This document shows, in pieces, positions 6,944 to 15,893 of a stretch of 24,719 nt of DNA. The translations under genes were made by a program, and so were the position numbers. The DNA is from JADJNW01 sp964517175. GTDB taxonomy: Bacteria; Bacteroidota; Bacteroidia; Chitinophagales; Saprospiraceae. Below the pieces are notes generated by a model, which was not told the origin of the DNA, made no database searches, and worked only from the letters and a program-made list of their open reading frames with translations. The stretch's first letter is position 1, and each line of letters begins with the position of its first letter. The stretch covers positions 1 through 24,719 of the forward strand of contig CAZFBU010000056.1 of NCBI GenBank assembly GCA_964517175.1, read 5' to 3'.

Positions 6944-8320
6944 ATGAAAACAATCAATCTTCTAAAAACACCATCTAATATGAAAGATTCCCGACTTTTA
7001 TTCTGTATGGTCTTCTTCATTGGCACGATGACAGTTCGCGCCCAGGAGCCTGCCCGGCAGATGGGACTACAGGAATGTACACAAACCGCCATTCAGAATA
7101 ACCCGCAAGTACAAACCGCCCTGCTGGAAATTGAAAAAAACAAACAACAGGTGAAGGAAGTACTCAGCACAGGACTGCCGCAGGTAAATGCCAGCAGTAA
7201 TTTTACGTACAACTTCAAACTACCGACGCAGTTGCTCCCGGGGGAGTTCTTTGGCGCGCCGGGCGAGCTGGTGCAGGTGCAATTTGGTACCGACCTGAGC
7301 ACGATTTTCTCCGGCGAAGTTAGCCAACTGCTTTTCAACCGATCGTTCTTTCTGGGGCTGGATGCTTCCCGCAAACTGAAGAAACTCTCGGAACTGCAAG
7401 CGCAAAAAACCAAAGAAGACATCGCTTATGACATTGCGCAGTTGTACTATCAGATACAGGTAACGGATAAGCAAAAACGCATTTTGCAGGCTAATCTCGA
7501 CCAGGTGGAGCGCCTGTTCAACCTTACGCAGAAGCAATTTGCGAATGGTTTTGCCAAAAAGATCGACGTGGACCAGTTGCGCGTCAATCGCATCAATTTG
7601 CAAAACCAACTCAAGAACCTCGACCTGCAGGTAGAGCAACTCAAGCAAACGCTCAAATTCCTGATGGCGATGCCGCTGGATGCCCCCATCGCGCTGACCG
7701 ATACGATCAACGAGCAGGTTTACACCGTGCCGGATGCCCGGATGTTCACGCCTGATTTTTCGCAGAAGACGCTGCTGTCGGTACTCGACGCACAAGCCGA
7801 CCTGAATCAACTGAACGAGGAACAGTTCAAAGCTGGTTATTGGCCAACACTGAATGCCTTCGCCAACTACAACTACCAGGGGCAGGGCAATTCCTTCGAC
7901 GAGATACAGTGGTTTGATTTTGGTGCGCTTGGGGTAAATTTAAGCATCCCGATATTCGACGGTTTTCGCAAGAAAGCTCAGATACAGCAGGCACGCATCG
8001 AGCAGGCACAACTGGCAGAAACGCGCCGCTTGACGCAACAGTCCATCCAGTTGGAATACAATCAGGGCATACAGCAATTGCAAACCAATATCAACAACCT
8101 GCAGGCGCTGGCAGAGAACCGCCAGGTGGCAGAGGAAGTCTATCGCGTGTCGCAGCAGCGTTTTACGGAAGGCATCGCACCGATTACCGAGGTGCTTTCT
8201 GCCGAAACGGCTATGCGCGAAGCACAAACGAATTATCTGACAACGCTGCTTCAGGTAAAACTGGCCGAAATCAGCATCCTGAATGCAAAGGGCACGCTTC
8301 TGAATGCAATCAATAACTAA
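6944..8320 (+). CDS. TolC-family outer-membrane efflux channel
   Basis: A 458-residue outer-membrane factor that forms the exit duct of a tripartite pump. It has a signal peptide (hydrophobic LLFCMVFFIGTM, cleavage likely after VRAQ near residue 34). Two repeats of long, Gln- and Leu-rich coiled-coil helices with short beta segments follow, as expected for the trimeric alpha-barrel/beta-barrel fold: first helix pair about 120-245, second about 340-450. The first repeat starts with the typical LQECTQTAIQNNPQVQ. A second in-frame ATG at 6980 would still give a complete signal peptide and may be the true start. It is followed after 70 bp by the adaptor gene, consistent with one transcript. Confidence 0.92.
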   Translation: MKTINLLKTPSNMKDSRLLFCMVFFIGTMTVRAQEPARQMGLQECTQTAIQNNPQVQTALLEIEKNKQQVKEVLSTGLPQVNASSNFTYNFKLPTQLLPGEFFGAPGELVQVQFGTDLSTIFSGEVSQLLFNRSFFLGLDASRKLKKLSELQAQKTKEDIAYDIAQLYYQIQVTDKQKRILQANLDQVERLFNLTQKQFANGFAKKIDVDQLRVNRINLQNQLKNLDLQVEQLKQTLKFLMAMPLDAPIALTDTINEQVYTVPDARMFTPDFSQKTLLSVLDAQADLNQLNEEQFKAGYWPTLNAFANYNYQGQGNSFDEIQWFDFGALGVNLSIPIFDGFRKKAQIQQARIEQAQLAETRRLTQQSIQLEYNQGIQQLQTNINNLQALAENRQVAEEVYRVSQQRFTEGIAPITEVLSAETAMREAQTNYLTTLLQVKLAEISILNAKGTLLNAINN

Positions 8321-8390
8321 ATTGAAAATCAACGCATTGTGTGTTCAATCATGATAAACACCAGGCGAAAACAATCAAAAAAATAAACCA

Positions 8391-9461
8391 ATGACTGTTA
8401 AAAGAATTATCCAAATTACGCTGGCTGTTCTCGCTATCGTTGCTGCTGTATTCGCTATCAGTTGGCGTTTGTCCGAAAATAAAGCAACGATGGAGGAAAA
8501 TGCCCAATTGACCCAGCAGCGCACTACGGTGATGCCGGTAACGGTTGCCGAGGCGAAAAAACAATCCTTCAGCACTGATTTCACGGTAAATGGCACCTTC
8601 GAGGCATCGAAAGAAGTGCTGATCATTTCGGATGTGAACGGACGCATTACCAGCCTGAAAATTGATGACGGCACGTACGTAAAAAAAGATCAACCGATTC
8701 TGACCGTTGACAACCAGTTACTAAGCAATCAATTGAAAACACTGGAACTCAACCTGAACAAAGCCGAGCGCGACCTTTCCCGCATGTCGAACCTGCTAAC
8801 CGATGGCGGCGTGACCGAGACGCAGTACGAAGAAGCCAAGCTGGGCGTCGAAAACCTGAAAATTCAGATCGAATCTCTGCAAAAGCAGATCAACGACACC
8901 TACATGAAAGCGCCGATGAGCGGAACAATCACCGGTATGCAGGTGGAGGAAGGTTCTTATCTGGCTCCGGGTTCGCCGGTGGCTAATGTGGTGAGTATCA
9001 ATCCGATTCGCCTGCATACCTATCTTACAGAAAATCAAGTTGTTACCATTAAAAACGGACAAAAAGTAAAGGTAGCAGTGGATGTTTTCCCAGGTAAGGA
9101 ATTCACGGGTGTGGTGCGCTTCATCGACGTGAAAGCCGACCAAACCAAGCGCTTCCTGGTGGAGATAGAATTTGCCAATCCCAACAACATCAAAGCGGGT
9201 ATGAATGGTAAAGCAACCTACAGCGCCGGTGTGCCCGTACAGGTTTTGGCGATACCACGCCAGGCATTTGTGGGCAGTATTCTGGAGGGCAGGGTATATG
9301 TATTTGAGGATGGCACAGCCAAACTGCGGGAGGTAAAACCCGGAGAAGTTCACGGGGATATGGTCACGATTCTGAGCGGTTTGGAGGAAGGCGAAATCGT
9401 CGTTAAAACCGGACAGATCAACCTGCAGGACGGGTCGAAAGTGAAAATCCTGGAGCAGTAA
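8391..9461 (+). CDS. RND efflux periplasmic adaptor (membrane fusion protein)
   Basis: A 356-residue HlyD/AcrA-type adaptor that bridges the inner-membrane RND pump and the TolC channel. Residues 6-24 are a hydrophobic anchor or uncleaved signal; no lipobox Cys is seen, unlike AcrA. The biotinyl-lipoyl half-domain begins around 70-105 (VNGRITSLKIDDGTYVKKDQPIL), then a coiled-coil hairpin at about 108-170, then the second lipoyl half at about 173-195 (MKAPMSGTITGMQVEEG). A beta-barrel domain and a membrane-proximal domain complete it, ending with the usual LEEGEIVVKTGQ and DGSKVKI. It is encoded between its two partners. The gap to the permease (142 bp) is the longest in the operon and holds an inverted repeat. 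Confidence 0.93.
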   Translation: MTVKRIIQITLAVLAIVAAVFAISWRLSENKATMEENAQLTQQRTTVMPVTVAEAKKQSFSTDFTVNGTFEASKEVLIISDVNGRITSLKIDDGTYVKKDQPILTVDNQLLSNQLKTLELNLNKAERDLSRMSNLLTDGGVTETQYEEAKLGVENLKIQIESLQKQINDTYMKAPMSGTITGMQVEEGSYLAPGSPVANVVSINPIRLHTYLTENQVVTIKNGQKVKVAVDVFPGKEFTGVVRFIDVKADQTKRFLVEIEFANPNNIKAGMNGKATYSAGVPVQVLAIPRQAFVGSILEGRVYVFEDGTAKLREVKPGEVHGDMVTILSGLEEGEIVVKTGQINLQDGSKVKILEQ

Positions 9462-9464
9462 GCA

Positions 9465-9575
9465 GGGAGGGTGTTATTTTTGGTATTTGTTAATTGGGGA
9501 AGGTTGTTTCAATATAATTAATCTCTACTCCCAAATAACAAATAACAATTAACAAACTAACAACACCCCCTCCCC
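9465..9575. repeat. 111-bp imperfect inverted repeat between adaptor and permease genes
   Basis: The left arm opens with gggagggtgtta and includes tttgttaattg (9486-9496). The right arm includes the exact complement caattaacaaa (9546-9556) and ends with caacaccccctccc. Both ends and the middle pair, so transcript folding into a long, partly mismatched stem is expected. There is no U-run after it, so it is not a standard terminator. It may stabilise the upstream mRNA or tune expression of the permease relative to the adaptor. It could equally be a small inserted palindromic element. Confidence 0.6.
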
Positions 9576-9603
9576 ATTCCTAAAATCAAAAAAGACAATT
9601 CCA

Positions 9604-12600
9604 ATGATAAAATTATCCATTGACCGCCCCTCTTTGCTGGTGGTGATATTCACGGTGCTGATCGTTTTGGGTCTGGGTAGTTATACGCAGCTCAGCTACG
9701 AGTTGATTCCCAAGTTTTCCGCGCCCATTCTTACCATATCCACGCTTTACCCGGGGGCATCGCCTTCGGAGGTGGAAAATTCGGTTACTAAAAAAATAGA
9801 AGATCAGCTTTCTTCGCTGGAGCTGATTACGGATGTCAATTCTACTTCCCTGGAGAGTTTCAGCGTCACGATTTTGCAATTTGAAGACCGGGCCGACATC
9901 GATCTGCTGCTGCAGGATGCCCAGCGAAAGCTCGACCAAATTGCCAACGAACTGCCCGACGATGCTGACAAGCCGGTGATTTCCAAGTTCTCCTCGGATG
10001 AATTTCCGATCCTGAACATCGGGGCTACTTCGCCGATTCCGGCAACGCAGTTCTTCGATATCATCGACGACCGGGTGAAGCCCGCCCTCGCCAAAATCGA
10101 AGGCGTGGCGCAAATTACCCTCATCGGCGGGCGCGAGCGTGAGATTCAGGTCAACGTGCGCAGGGACAAACTGGAGCAGTTCGGCTTGTCTATCCTGCAA
10201 TTGCAGCAAGCCATTCAGCAAGCCAATCTCGATTTCCCGACGGGTAAGGTCAAAGATGACGAGCAGCAAATTCTGATTCGCCTTGCCGGCAAATTTCAAT
10301 CCGTTTCCGAATTGGAAAATGTAATCGTTGCCACCAATCAGCAGGGCGCACCAATCAGACTGCGCGAGGTAGCGGAAGTGCGCGACTCGGAGAAAGATGT
10401 CACCGATATCAACCGGGTGAACGGGCAAAGCTCCATTGGTATTGTCATTCAAAAACAAACCGATGCGAACGCCGTGGATGTCAGCAATAATGTAATTGCC
10501 GCGCTCAGCAACCTGGAAAAGCAATACGAAAAGGAGCAGGTGAAGTTTGCCATAGCCAATAACACCTCCGATTTTACCATTGAAGCCGTAGATGCGGTGA
10601 CGCACGACCTGGTACTGGCAATTGTACTGGTGGCCGTAGTCATGTTGCTGTTCCTGCACAGTATTCGCAATGCACTTATTGTGATGATCTCCATTCCGGT
10701 GTCATTGGTCACGACTTTCATTGCCATGTATGTACTGGATTATACTTTCAACCTGATGACGCTGCTGGCCATGTCGCTGGTGATTGGTATCCTCGTGGAT
10801 GACTCGATCGTGGTGCTGGAAAACATCTACCGCCACCTGGAAATGGGTAAAAAGAGCCGAAAAGCCGCACTCGACGGCAGCCGAGAGGTATTTCTGGCTG
10901 CTTTGGCGATTACGCTGGTAATTGTGGTGGTATTCGTACCCCTGGCGCTCACGACGGGTATCGTCGGCAATATCATGCGGCAGTTCGCGGTGGTGGTTGC
11001 GGTTTCTACGCTGCTGAGTTTGTTTGTGTCTTACACCATTACCCCGGCTCTGGCATCGCGTTTTTCCCGTTTGGAAAGCCTGAATAAACGCTCTTTATCC
11101 GGCATTGTTTTCGGCACTTTTGAGCGTGGTATCAAATCATTGACGCAAGGATACACCAACGCCCTGAAGTGGTCGCTGAAGCCATTCCCGGCGGTGCTGA
11201 TTTTTATTTCGGCTTTCGCCCTCTTCTTTGCGTCCTTTGGCTTGGTGAGCAATGGCTACATCGGCAGTGAGTTTATCAAAAACGGCGACCGGGGCGAATA
11301 CATCATTCAGGTAGAATTGGCGAAAGATGCAAGGATTGAAGAGACGAATTTCGTGACGCAGCGCATTGAAGAATATTTATTTGAAGATTCTCTGGTGACG
11401 AGTGTTTTTACAACCGCAGGACAGCAAACGGGCGTCATTGGCGGCGGTCAAAGCAGCCCGAACCTGGCGGAGATCAACGTTAAAATCGTACCAAGCGACC
11501 AACGGGAATTATCGACCGACATTATAGCTCTGCAAGTCAAAAATGAACTGACCAGCATGCTGCCAGGCGTGGAAGTAAAGTCGGCGCCGGTGAGTTTCTT
11601 CGGCGGTGCGGATGAAGCGCCCATACAGGTCATCATAGCCAGTACCGAAATTGAAACCGCCAAAGCTTACGCTGATCGGTTGCTCGATACATTGGAGCGC
11701 ATTCAAGGTGTGTTTGAACCGGAACTATCATTGGAAGATGGCAACCCGGAAATCAACGTGCAGGTAGATCGCAACCGGATGGCAGAAGTTGGTTTGAATA
11801 TGGCGACCGTAGGCGCTACGCTGCAAACTGCCTTCAATGGCAATACCGACGCGAAGTACAAAGATGGCATCAATGAATATGACATCCGGATTGTGCTGGA
11901 TGAATTTGATCGCCGTAGCCAGGATGATATTGCCGAATTGACCCTGATGAACAATAGTGGTCAGCTTATCAAACTCAAGCAGTTTGCCAGCATTGCACCA
12001 TCTGCGGGTCCGGCGCGCCTGGAGCGCAGCGATCGCCTGCCGTCCGTTACGGCGAAATCGAAAGTGCTGGGCGTGCCTTCGGGTACCATTGGTACGGAAG
12101 TAAAAAACTGGATTGCCGATAATCCGCCGCCACCCGGCGTCAATATCAAGTACGAGGGTGACCTGAAAAACCAGGCGGAATCCTTTGGTAGCCTGGGGCT
12201 GGTTTTTGCTGCTTCGTTCCTGTTTGTTTATCTGATTATGGTGGCGCTGTACGATTCGTATATCTATCCGGTGGTGGTGTTACTGTCTTTGCCGCTGGCA
12301 ATGATCGGAGCGCTGCTCGCACTGGCACTGTCAATGGAAACACTCAACATTTTCACTATTCTAGGTATCATCATGCTCATTGGTTTGGTAGCGAAAAACG
12401 CCATTCTTCTGGTGGATTTCGCCAACCAGGCAAAGGGGGAAGGCCTGACCACTACGCCAGCGCTGATTCAGGCGGGGCAGGAGCGTCTCCGTCCAATTCT
12501 GATGACGACCATCTCGCTGGTCATCGCGATGGTACCGATTGCTATTGCAACCGGCGCCGGTGCCGAGTGGAAGAATGGTTTGGGCTGGGTGCTCATTGGC

Positions 12601-12771
12601 GGTCTGACCAGTTCGATGTTCCTGACGCTGTTCGTCGTTCCGGTTGGTTATCAATTGGCGGATAACGCCTCGGCATTCCTGAGCCGTTTGTTGGGCAGAG
12701 GAAAAAACAAGGATGACGAAGAGCAGATGGACAACGAGCCAAAGCTCGAAGAAGCAGAAGCGACTGCGTAA
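9604..12771 (+). CDS. RND-family multidrug efflux permease (HAE1/AcrB-like)
   Basis: A 1055-residue inner-membrane, proton-driven pump, the usual length for the family. It has a first transmembrane helix (about 10-30), a large periplasmic loop, helices 2-6 from about 335, a second large loop from about 555 to 860, and helices 8-12 to about 1025. The proton-relay aspartates are visible in TM4 as Asp399-Asp400 (IGILVDDSIVVLENIYRH), and the TM10 lysine as Lys931 (LVAKNAILLVDFAN). The C-terminus ends in a charged, acidic tail (KDDEEQ...). It forms a tripartite system with the two preceding genes. Substrate specificity cannot be read from the sequence. There is no sign of the heavy-metal (CusA) methionine cluster. 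Confidence 0.95.
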   Translation: MIKLSIDRPSLLVVIFTVLIVLGLGSYTQLSYELIPKFSAPILTISTLYPGASPSEVENSVTKKIEDQLSSLELITDVNSTSLESFSVTILQFEDRADIDLLLQDAQRKLDQIANELPDDADKPVISKFSSDEFPILNIGATSPIPATQFFDIIDDRVKPALAKIEGVAQITLIGGREREIQVNVRRDKLEQFGLSILQLQQAIQQANLDFPTGKVKDDEQQILIRLAGKFQSVSELENVIVATNQQGAPIRLREVAEVRDSEKDVTDINRVNGQSSIGIVIQKQTDANAVDVSNNVIAALSNLEKQYEKEQVKFAIANNTSDFTIEAVDAVTHDLVLAIVLVAVVMLLFLHSIRNALIVMISIPVSLVTTFIAMYVLDYTFNLMTLLAMSLVIGILVDDSIVVLENIYRHLEMGKKSRKAALDGSREVFLAALAITLVIVVVFVPLALTTGIVGNIMRQFAVVVAVSTLLSLFVSYTITPALASRFSRLESLNKRSLSGIVFGTFERGIKSLTQGYTNALKWSLKPFPAVLIFISAFALFFASFGLVSNGYIGSEFIKNGDRGEYIIQVELAKDARIEETNFVTQRIEEYLFEDSLVTSVFTTAGQQTGVIGGGQSSPNLAEINVKIVPSDQRELSTDIIALQVKNELTSMLPGVEVKSAPVSFFGGADEAPIQVIIASTEIETAKAYADRLLDTLERIQGVFEPELSLEDGNPEINVQVDRNRMAEVGLNMATVGATLQTAFNGNTDAKYKDGINEYDIRIVLDEFDRRSQDDIAELTLMNNSGQLIKLKQFASIAPSAGPARLERSDRLPSVTAKSKVLGVPSGTIGTEVKNWIADNPPPPGVNIKYEGDLKNQAESFGSLGLVFAASFLFVYLIMVALYDSYIYPVVVLLSLPLAMIGALLALALSMETLNIFTILGIIMLIGLVAKNAILLVDFANQAKGEGLTTTPALIQAGQERLRPILMTTISLVIAMVPIAIATGAGAEWKNGLGWVLIGGLTSSMFLTLFVVPVGYQLADNASAFLSRLLGRGKNKDDEEQMDNEPKLEEAEATA

Positions 12772-12838
12772 GTGGCGGGCTGGAAAAATCCAGTAGCCAA
12801 TAAAAGATACGATCCGCATTTTTCAATACAATTTGGCA

Positions 12839-12871
12839 GCGCCGTTCCATTTCTTGGTTCGGCGCCTTTTT
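12839..12871 (+). terminator. Intrinsic terminator of the efflux cluster
   Basis: gcgccg (12839-12844) pairs with cggcgc (12860-12865); inner cc/gg bases extend the stem. Five T follow at 12867-12871. It lies 68 bp after the permease stop codon, the expected place for the end of the transcript. Confidence 0.8.
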
Positions 12872-12974
12872 ATTGTACCAAATTCTCTCGTTAGAATATA
12901 AGGTGTCGGTCGTTTAAAAGTGTTACTTTTAGCATTCATACATGTATTTTATCTAACCAAAAATTCTAAAACGC

Positions 12975-13592
12975 ATGAGAAACAAATTATTCATTTGGTT
13001 ATTCGGATTGTCCTTGTTGGCGGCAGCCTGTGGCGCTGGCGGTGATTCACAAGCAACGGATACCGAAGAAGAAACCGAAGAAATGGCAGAAACGACAACG
13101 CCGGAAGTCATCATGTCGGGCGACAATTACCAGGTCGTAATGATGGATGCAGAGCCTGCCAGCCCTCGCAAAGAGATGCGCGGCACACTCGGCGATGCAA
13201 CCATCACGATCAACTACGGCAGCCCGGCACAAAAGGGACGCACGCTCTGGGGCGACCTGGTGCCTTACGGCAAAGTTTGGCGTACCGGGGCAAACGAAGC
13301 AACAACCATCGAAGTTTCACAGGATGTGATGGTGGGCGGACAGCCCCTACCGGCTGGTAAATATGGCTTGTTTTCGATTCCGGGTGAAAATGAGTGGACC
13401 ATTGTTTTCAATTCCAACAGCGATATGTGGGGTTCCGGCGATTATAACGAAGAGCAGGACGTACTGCGCGTAACCGCTACACCACAGGAAATGGCAGAAG
13501 CCAGTGAAAATATGGAATTTGTGATGGATGGTAACAACCTCGTTTTTAAATGGGGCAACACCATGATACCGGTTGCTGTTTCTGCAAGCTAA
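12975..13592 (+). CDS. DUF2911 lipoprotein
   Basis: A 205-residue lipoprotein. Residues 1-19 are a lipoprotein signal with lipobox LAAAC and lipidated Cys19, followed by a low-complexity Asp/Glu/Thr linker (about 24-45). The rest, from about residue 58, matches DUF2911, a family of unknown function common in Bacteroidota. Its signature stretches are visible: a SPR start, TITINYGSPAQKGRTLWG, VPYGKVWRTGANEAT and LPAGKYGLFSIP. An acidic residue soon after the Cys is typical of retention or surface signals in this phylum, but here Cys is followed by GAGGDS, so the final location is unclear. Upstream, 103 bp separate it from the efflux terminator, so it has its own promoter, which I could not identify firmly. 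It is convergent with the PEP carboxykinase gene. Confidence 0.88.
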   Translation: MRNKLFIWLFGLSLLAAACGAGGDSQATDTEEETEEMAETTTPEVIMSGDNYQVVMMDAEPASPRKEMRGTLGDATITINYGSPAQKGRTLWGDLVPYGKVWRTGANEATTIEVSQDVMVGGQPLPAGKYGLFSIPGENEWTIVFNSNSDMWGSGDYNEEQDVLRVTATPQEMAEASENMEFVMDGNNLVFKWGNTMIPVAVSAS

Positions 13593-13614
13593 CAAAAATA
13601 CCGGTACAAAAGAA

Positions 13615-13652
13615 AAGAGCTCCTCCCATCAAGTGGAAGGAGCTCTTCTTTT
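13615..13652. terminator. Bidirectional intrinsic terminator
   Basis: A perfect 10-bp stem, aagagctcct (13615-13624) with aggagctctt (13638-13647), is flanked by T-rich sequence on the right (ttctttttat) and A-rich sequence on the left. It therefore works in both directions, serving the DUF2911 gene and the convergent PEP carboxykinase gene. Confidence 0.85.
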
Positions 13653-13677
13653 TATATTGAATGGTCAGCCGCAATGG

Positions 13678-15552
13678 CTACACATTGCCTTCTTCGCCTT
13701 CCATTTCCCAGTGCTCCGGCGAGCGCCACAGAGCAGAAAGGAGCAACTCGCGCATAAAGAGGACCTCTTTCGGCAACTTGTCGTACAACCGGGAAAACAA
13801 CTCCTCGTGCCCCAGCACTTCCTGCTTCCAGGCTTCGCTATCCACCGCCATGATATTCATGAAATCTTCCTGGCTGAAATCCAGTCCTTCCCAGTCCATA
13901 TCTTTATAGCGAGGCATCCAGCCAATCGGGCTTTCGACCGCTGCGCCGCGACCGCGCACGCGATCGACCACCCACTTCAGTACGCGCATGTTTTCACCGA
14001 AGCCTGGCCAGCTGAACTTGCCGTTTTCATCACGCCGAAACCAGTTCACACCAAAAATGCGGGGCGCATTGGGCAGTTCCCGCCCAAATTGCAACCAGTG
14101 ATTGAAATAATCTGCCATATGATAACCGATAAATGGCAGCATTGCAAACGGATCGCGACGCACTTTGCCCAGTTCGCCAAAGGCTGCGGCTGTCATTTCA
14201 GACCCCATTGTCGCCGCCAGATAAACGCCAAAACTCCAGTTAAAGGACTGATACACCAGTGGTACGGTCGTGCTTCGGCGACCGCCAAAGATGAAAGCTG
14301 CAATTGGCACGCCTTGTGGTTTATCCCAGTTTTCATCGATTACAGGGTTTTGCTCAGCCGGCGCTGTGAAGCGCGCATTGGGGTGAGCAGCCGGTTTACC
14401 GCTGTTTTTATCGTAAGGCTTGCCGTGCCAGTCGGTCAGTCCATCGGGCACTTCCTTGGTCATATCTTCCCACCATACGTCTTTGTCTTTGGTGATCGCT
14501 ACGTTGGTAAAAATACAATTTTCCCGCAGCGAAGCCATAGCATTGGGGTTTGTTTGTTCATTCGTACCTGGTGCCACGCCAAAATAGCCTGCTTCGGGGT
14601 TGATCGCATAAAGTTTGCCATCCTCGCCTTTTTTTATCCAGGCGATATCGTCGCCAACGGTTGTCACTTCCCAGCCATCAAACACCTTCGGTGGAATGAG
14701 CATCGCGAAGTTGGTCTTTCCGCAAGCGCTCGGGAAAGCAGCCGCTACATAAGTTTTCTCACCTTTGGGAGATTTCACACCCAGAATCAGCATGTGCTCG
14801 GCCAGCCAGCCTTCTTCGCGTGCCATTGTGGAGGCGATGCGCAATGCGAAGCACTTCTTGCCCAGCAGGGCATTGCCGCCGTAGCCACTACCGTAGGACA
14901 TAATCGAGCGTTCTTCGGGGAAGTGGACGATGTACTTCGTATCCGGGTTGCAGGGCCATTTGGCGTCTTCCTGACCAGGTTCCAACGGTGCACCAACGGA
15001 GTGCAGGCATTCCACAAATTCGCCATCGCCGAGTGCATCAATCACCGAACGCCCCATGCGGGTCATGATCTTCGTATTCAGCACAACATACTCAGAATCC
15101 GTAACCTGTACCCCAATTTGAGCAAGTGGCGAGTTCAATGGTCCCATGCAAAAAGGAATCACATACATGGTGCGCCCCTTCATACAGCCATCGAACAAAC
15201 CACTCAGAATACCTTTCATTTCTTTCGGTTCCATCCAGTTATTGGTCGGTCCGGCATCTTCCTTCAGACGGCTGCAGATGAAGGTGCGGTCTTCCACCCG
15301 CGCTACGTCGCTGGGATCAGAAAAACAAGCGAAGCTGTTCGGGCGTTTTTTTTCGTTCAAGCGGATGAAGGTACCCTTGTCCACCAGCATGTTCGCCAGG
15401 GTGTCGTATTCTTCCTGTGAGCCATCGCACCAATAGACGCGGTCGGGCTTACAGAGGTCTTTCATTTTGGATACCCACTTGAGCAATTTCTGATTTTTTA
15501 CTTCCGAGGAGTAATCCTGCTCCAGGAAGCTCACGGTCTTAGTTTCTTGCAT
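13678..15552 (-). CDS. pckG: Phosphoenolpyruvate carboxykinase (GTP)
   Basis: A 624-residue cytosolic enzyme that converts oxaloacetate and GTP to phosphoenolpyruvate, GDP and CO2 (EC 4.1.1.32), the entry step of gluconeogenesis. Its length fits the GTP-dependent family, not the shorter ATP type. The nucleotide-binding P-loop with the reactive cysteine is FPSACGKTN at 273-281 (Cys277, Lys279). The metal-binding region VGDDIAWI is at 299-306. The loop INPEAGYFGVAPGTNEQTNP (317-336) and the later GRRSTTVPLV motif are intact. SYGSGYGGNALLGKKC (219-234) is the conserved substrate-side segment. Start ATG 15552. The leader upstream contains a stem tggct/agcca (15578-15593) and a further ggtttt/aaaacc-type pairing around 15600-15620 that could influence translation. 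No other gluconeogenic gene is adjacent. Confidence 0.96.
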   Translation of the reverse strand: MQETKTVSFLEQDYSSEVKNQKLLKWVSKMKDLCKPDRVYWCDGSQEEYDTLANMLVDKGTFIRLNEKKRPNSFACFSDPSDVARVEDRTFICSRLKEDAGPTNNWMEPKEMKGILSGLFDGCMKGRTMYVIPFCMGPLNSPLAQIGVQVTDSEYVVLNTKIMTRMGRSVIDALGDGEFVECLHSVGAPLEPGQEDAKWPCNPDTKYIVHFPEERSIMSYGSGYGGNALLGKKCFALRIASTMAREEGWLAEHMLILGVKSPKGEKTYVAAAFPSACGKTNFAMLIPPKVFDGWEVTTVGDDIAWIKKGEDGKLYAINPEAGYFGVAPGTNEQTNPNAMASLRENCIFTNVAITKDKDVWWEDMTKEVPDGLTDWHGKPYDKNSGKPAAHPNARFTAPAEQNPVIDENWDKPQGVPIAAFIFGGRRSTTVPLVYQSFNWSFGVYLAATMGSEMTAAAFGELGKVRRDPFAMLPFIGYHMADYFNHWLQFGRELPNAPRIFGVNWFRRDENGKFSWPGFGENMRVLKWVVDRVRGRGAAVESPIGWMPRYKDMDWEGLDFSQEDFMNIMAVDSEAWKQEVLGHEELFSRLYDKLPKEVLFMRELLLSALWRSPEHWEMEGEEGNV

Positions 15553-15893
15553 TGTTAGTTGACATTTTGCGATTTAATGGCTTTTTCCAGCCAAAAAATG
15601 GTTTTACTTGGAAAAAAACCAAAATAAAGACTTTTATCCGATAGAGAAAATTTATGTAAGTCAAATTCTTATTGCGAATTCTTCCCCACACCTTCGAGTA
15701 GTCGTTTTATAATTATTTCGTTGCAAAGATGTCTAACCTGGGTCTTTATTCCAATGACAATCGTCAGTGGCGTCTGATAAATTGTATGATTTTTACCTTG
15801 AATGTGCCGGGTATGATATTTTGCAACCAGATAAAAACAAAAACTCAAATCGCGCATTTCTACCGAGATTCCTTATTTTCACCACAAAAAAGA
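15553..15893. other. Divergent intergenic region, pckG / DUF2183 gene
   Basis: 341 bp, AT-rich. The part next to pckG holds the two small stems described there. An open frame in phase with the DUF2183 gene covers 15729-15893, but its codons do not look like protein of that family. A near-match to a -7 box (atattttg, near 15818-15825) would fit transcription starting before the ATG at 15894. No RNA gene or long repeat is visible. Confidence 0.45.

Noticed and set aside
9613..10659. A 348-codon open frame on the minus strand inside the RND permease gene
   Set aside because: Shadow of the well-supported permease; composition is unlike a real protein and no motif is visible.
13573..15420. A 615-codon open frame on the plus strand opposite pckG
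   Set aside because: It is antisense to an intact, motif-complete PEP carboxykinase, its translation shows no recognisable domain, and it is rich in His, Arg and Cys as expected for a shadow frame of a coding strand.
15729..15893. N-terminal extension of the DUF2183 protein by 55 residues
   Set aside because: The extra residues have unlikely composition, no family similarity I can see, and an internal ATG at 15894 gives a natural membrane-proximal start.
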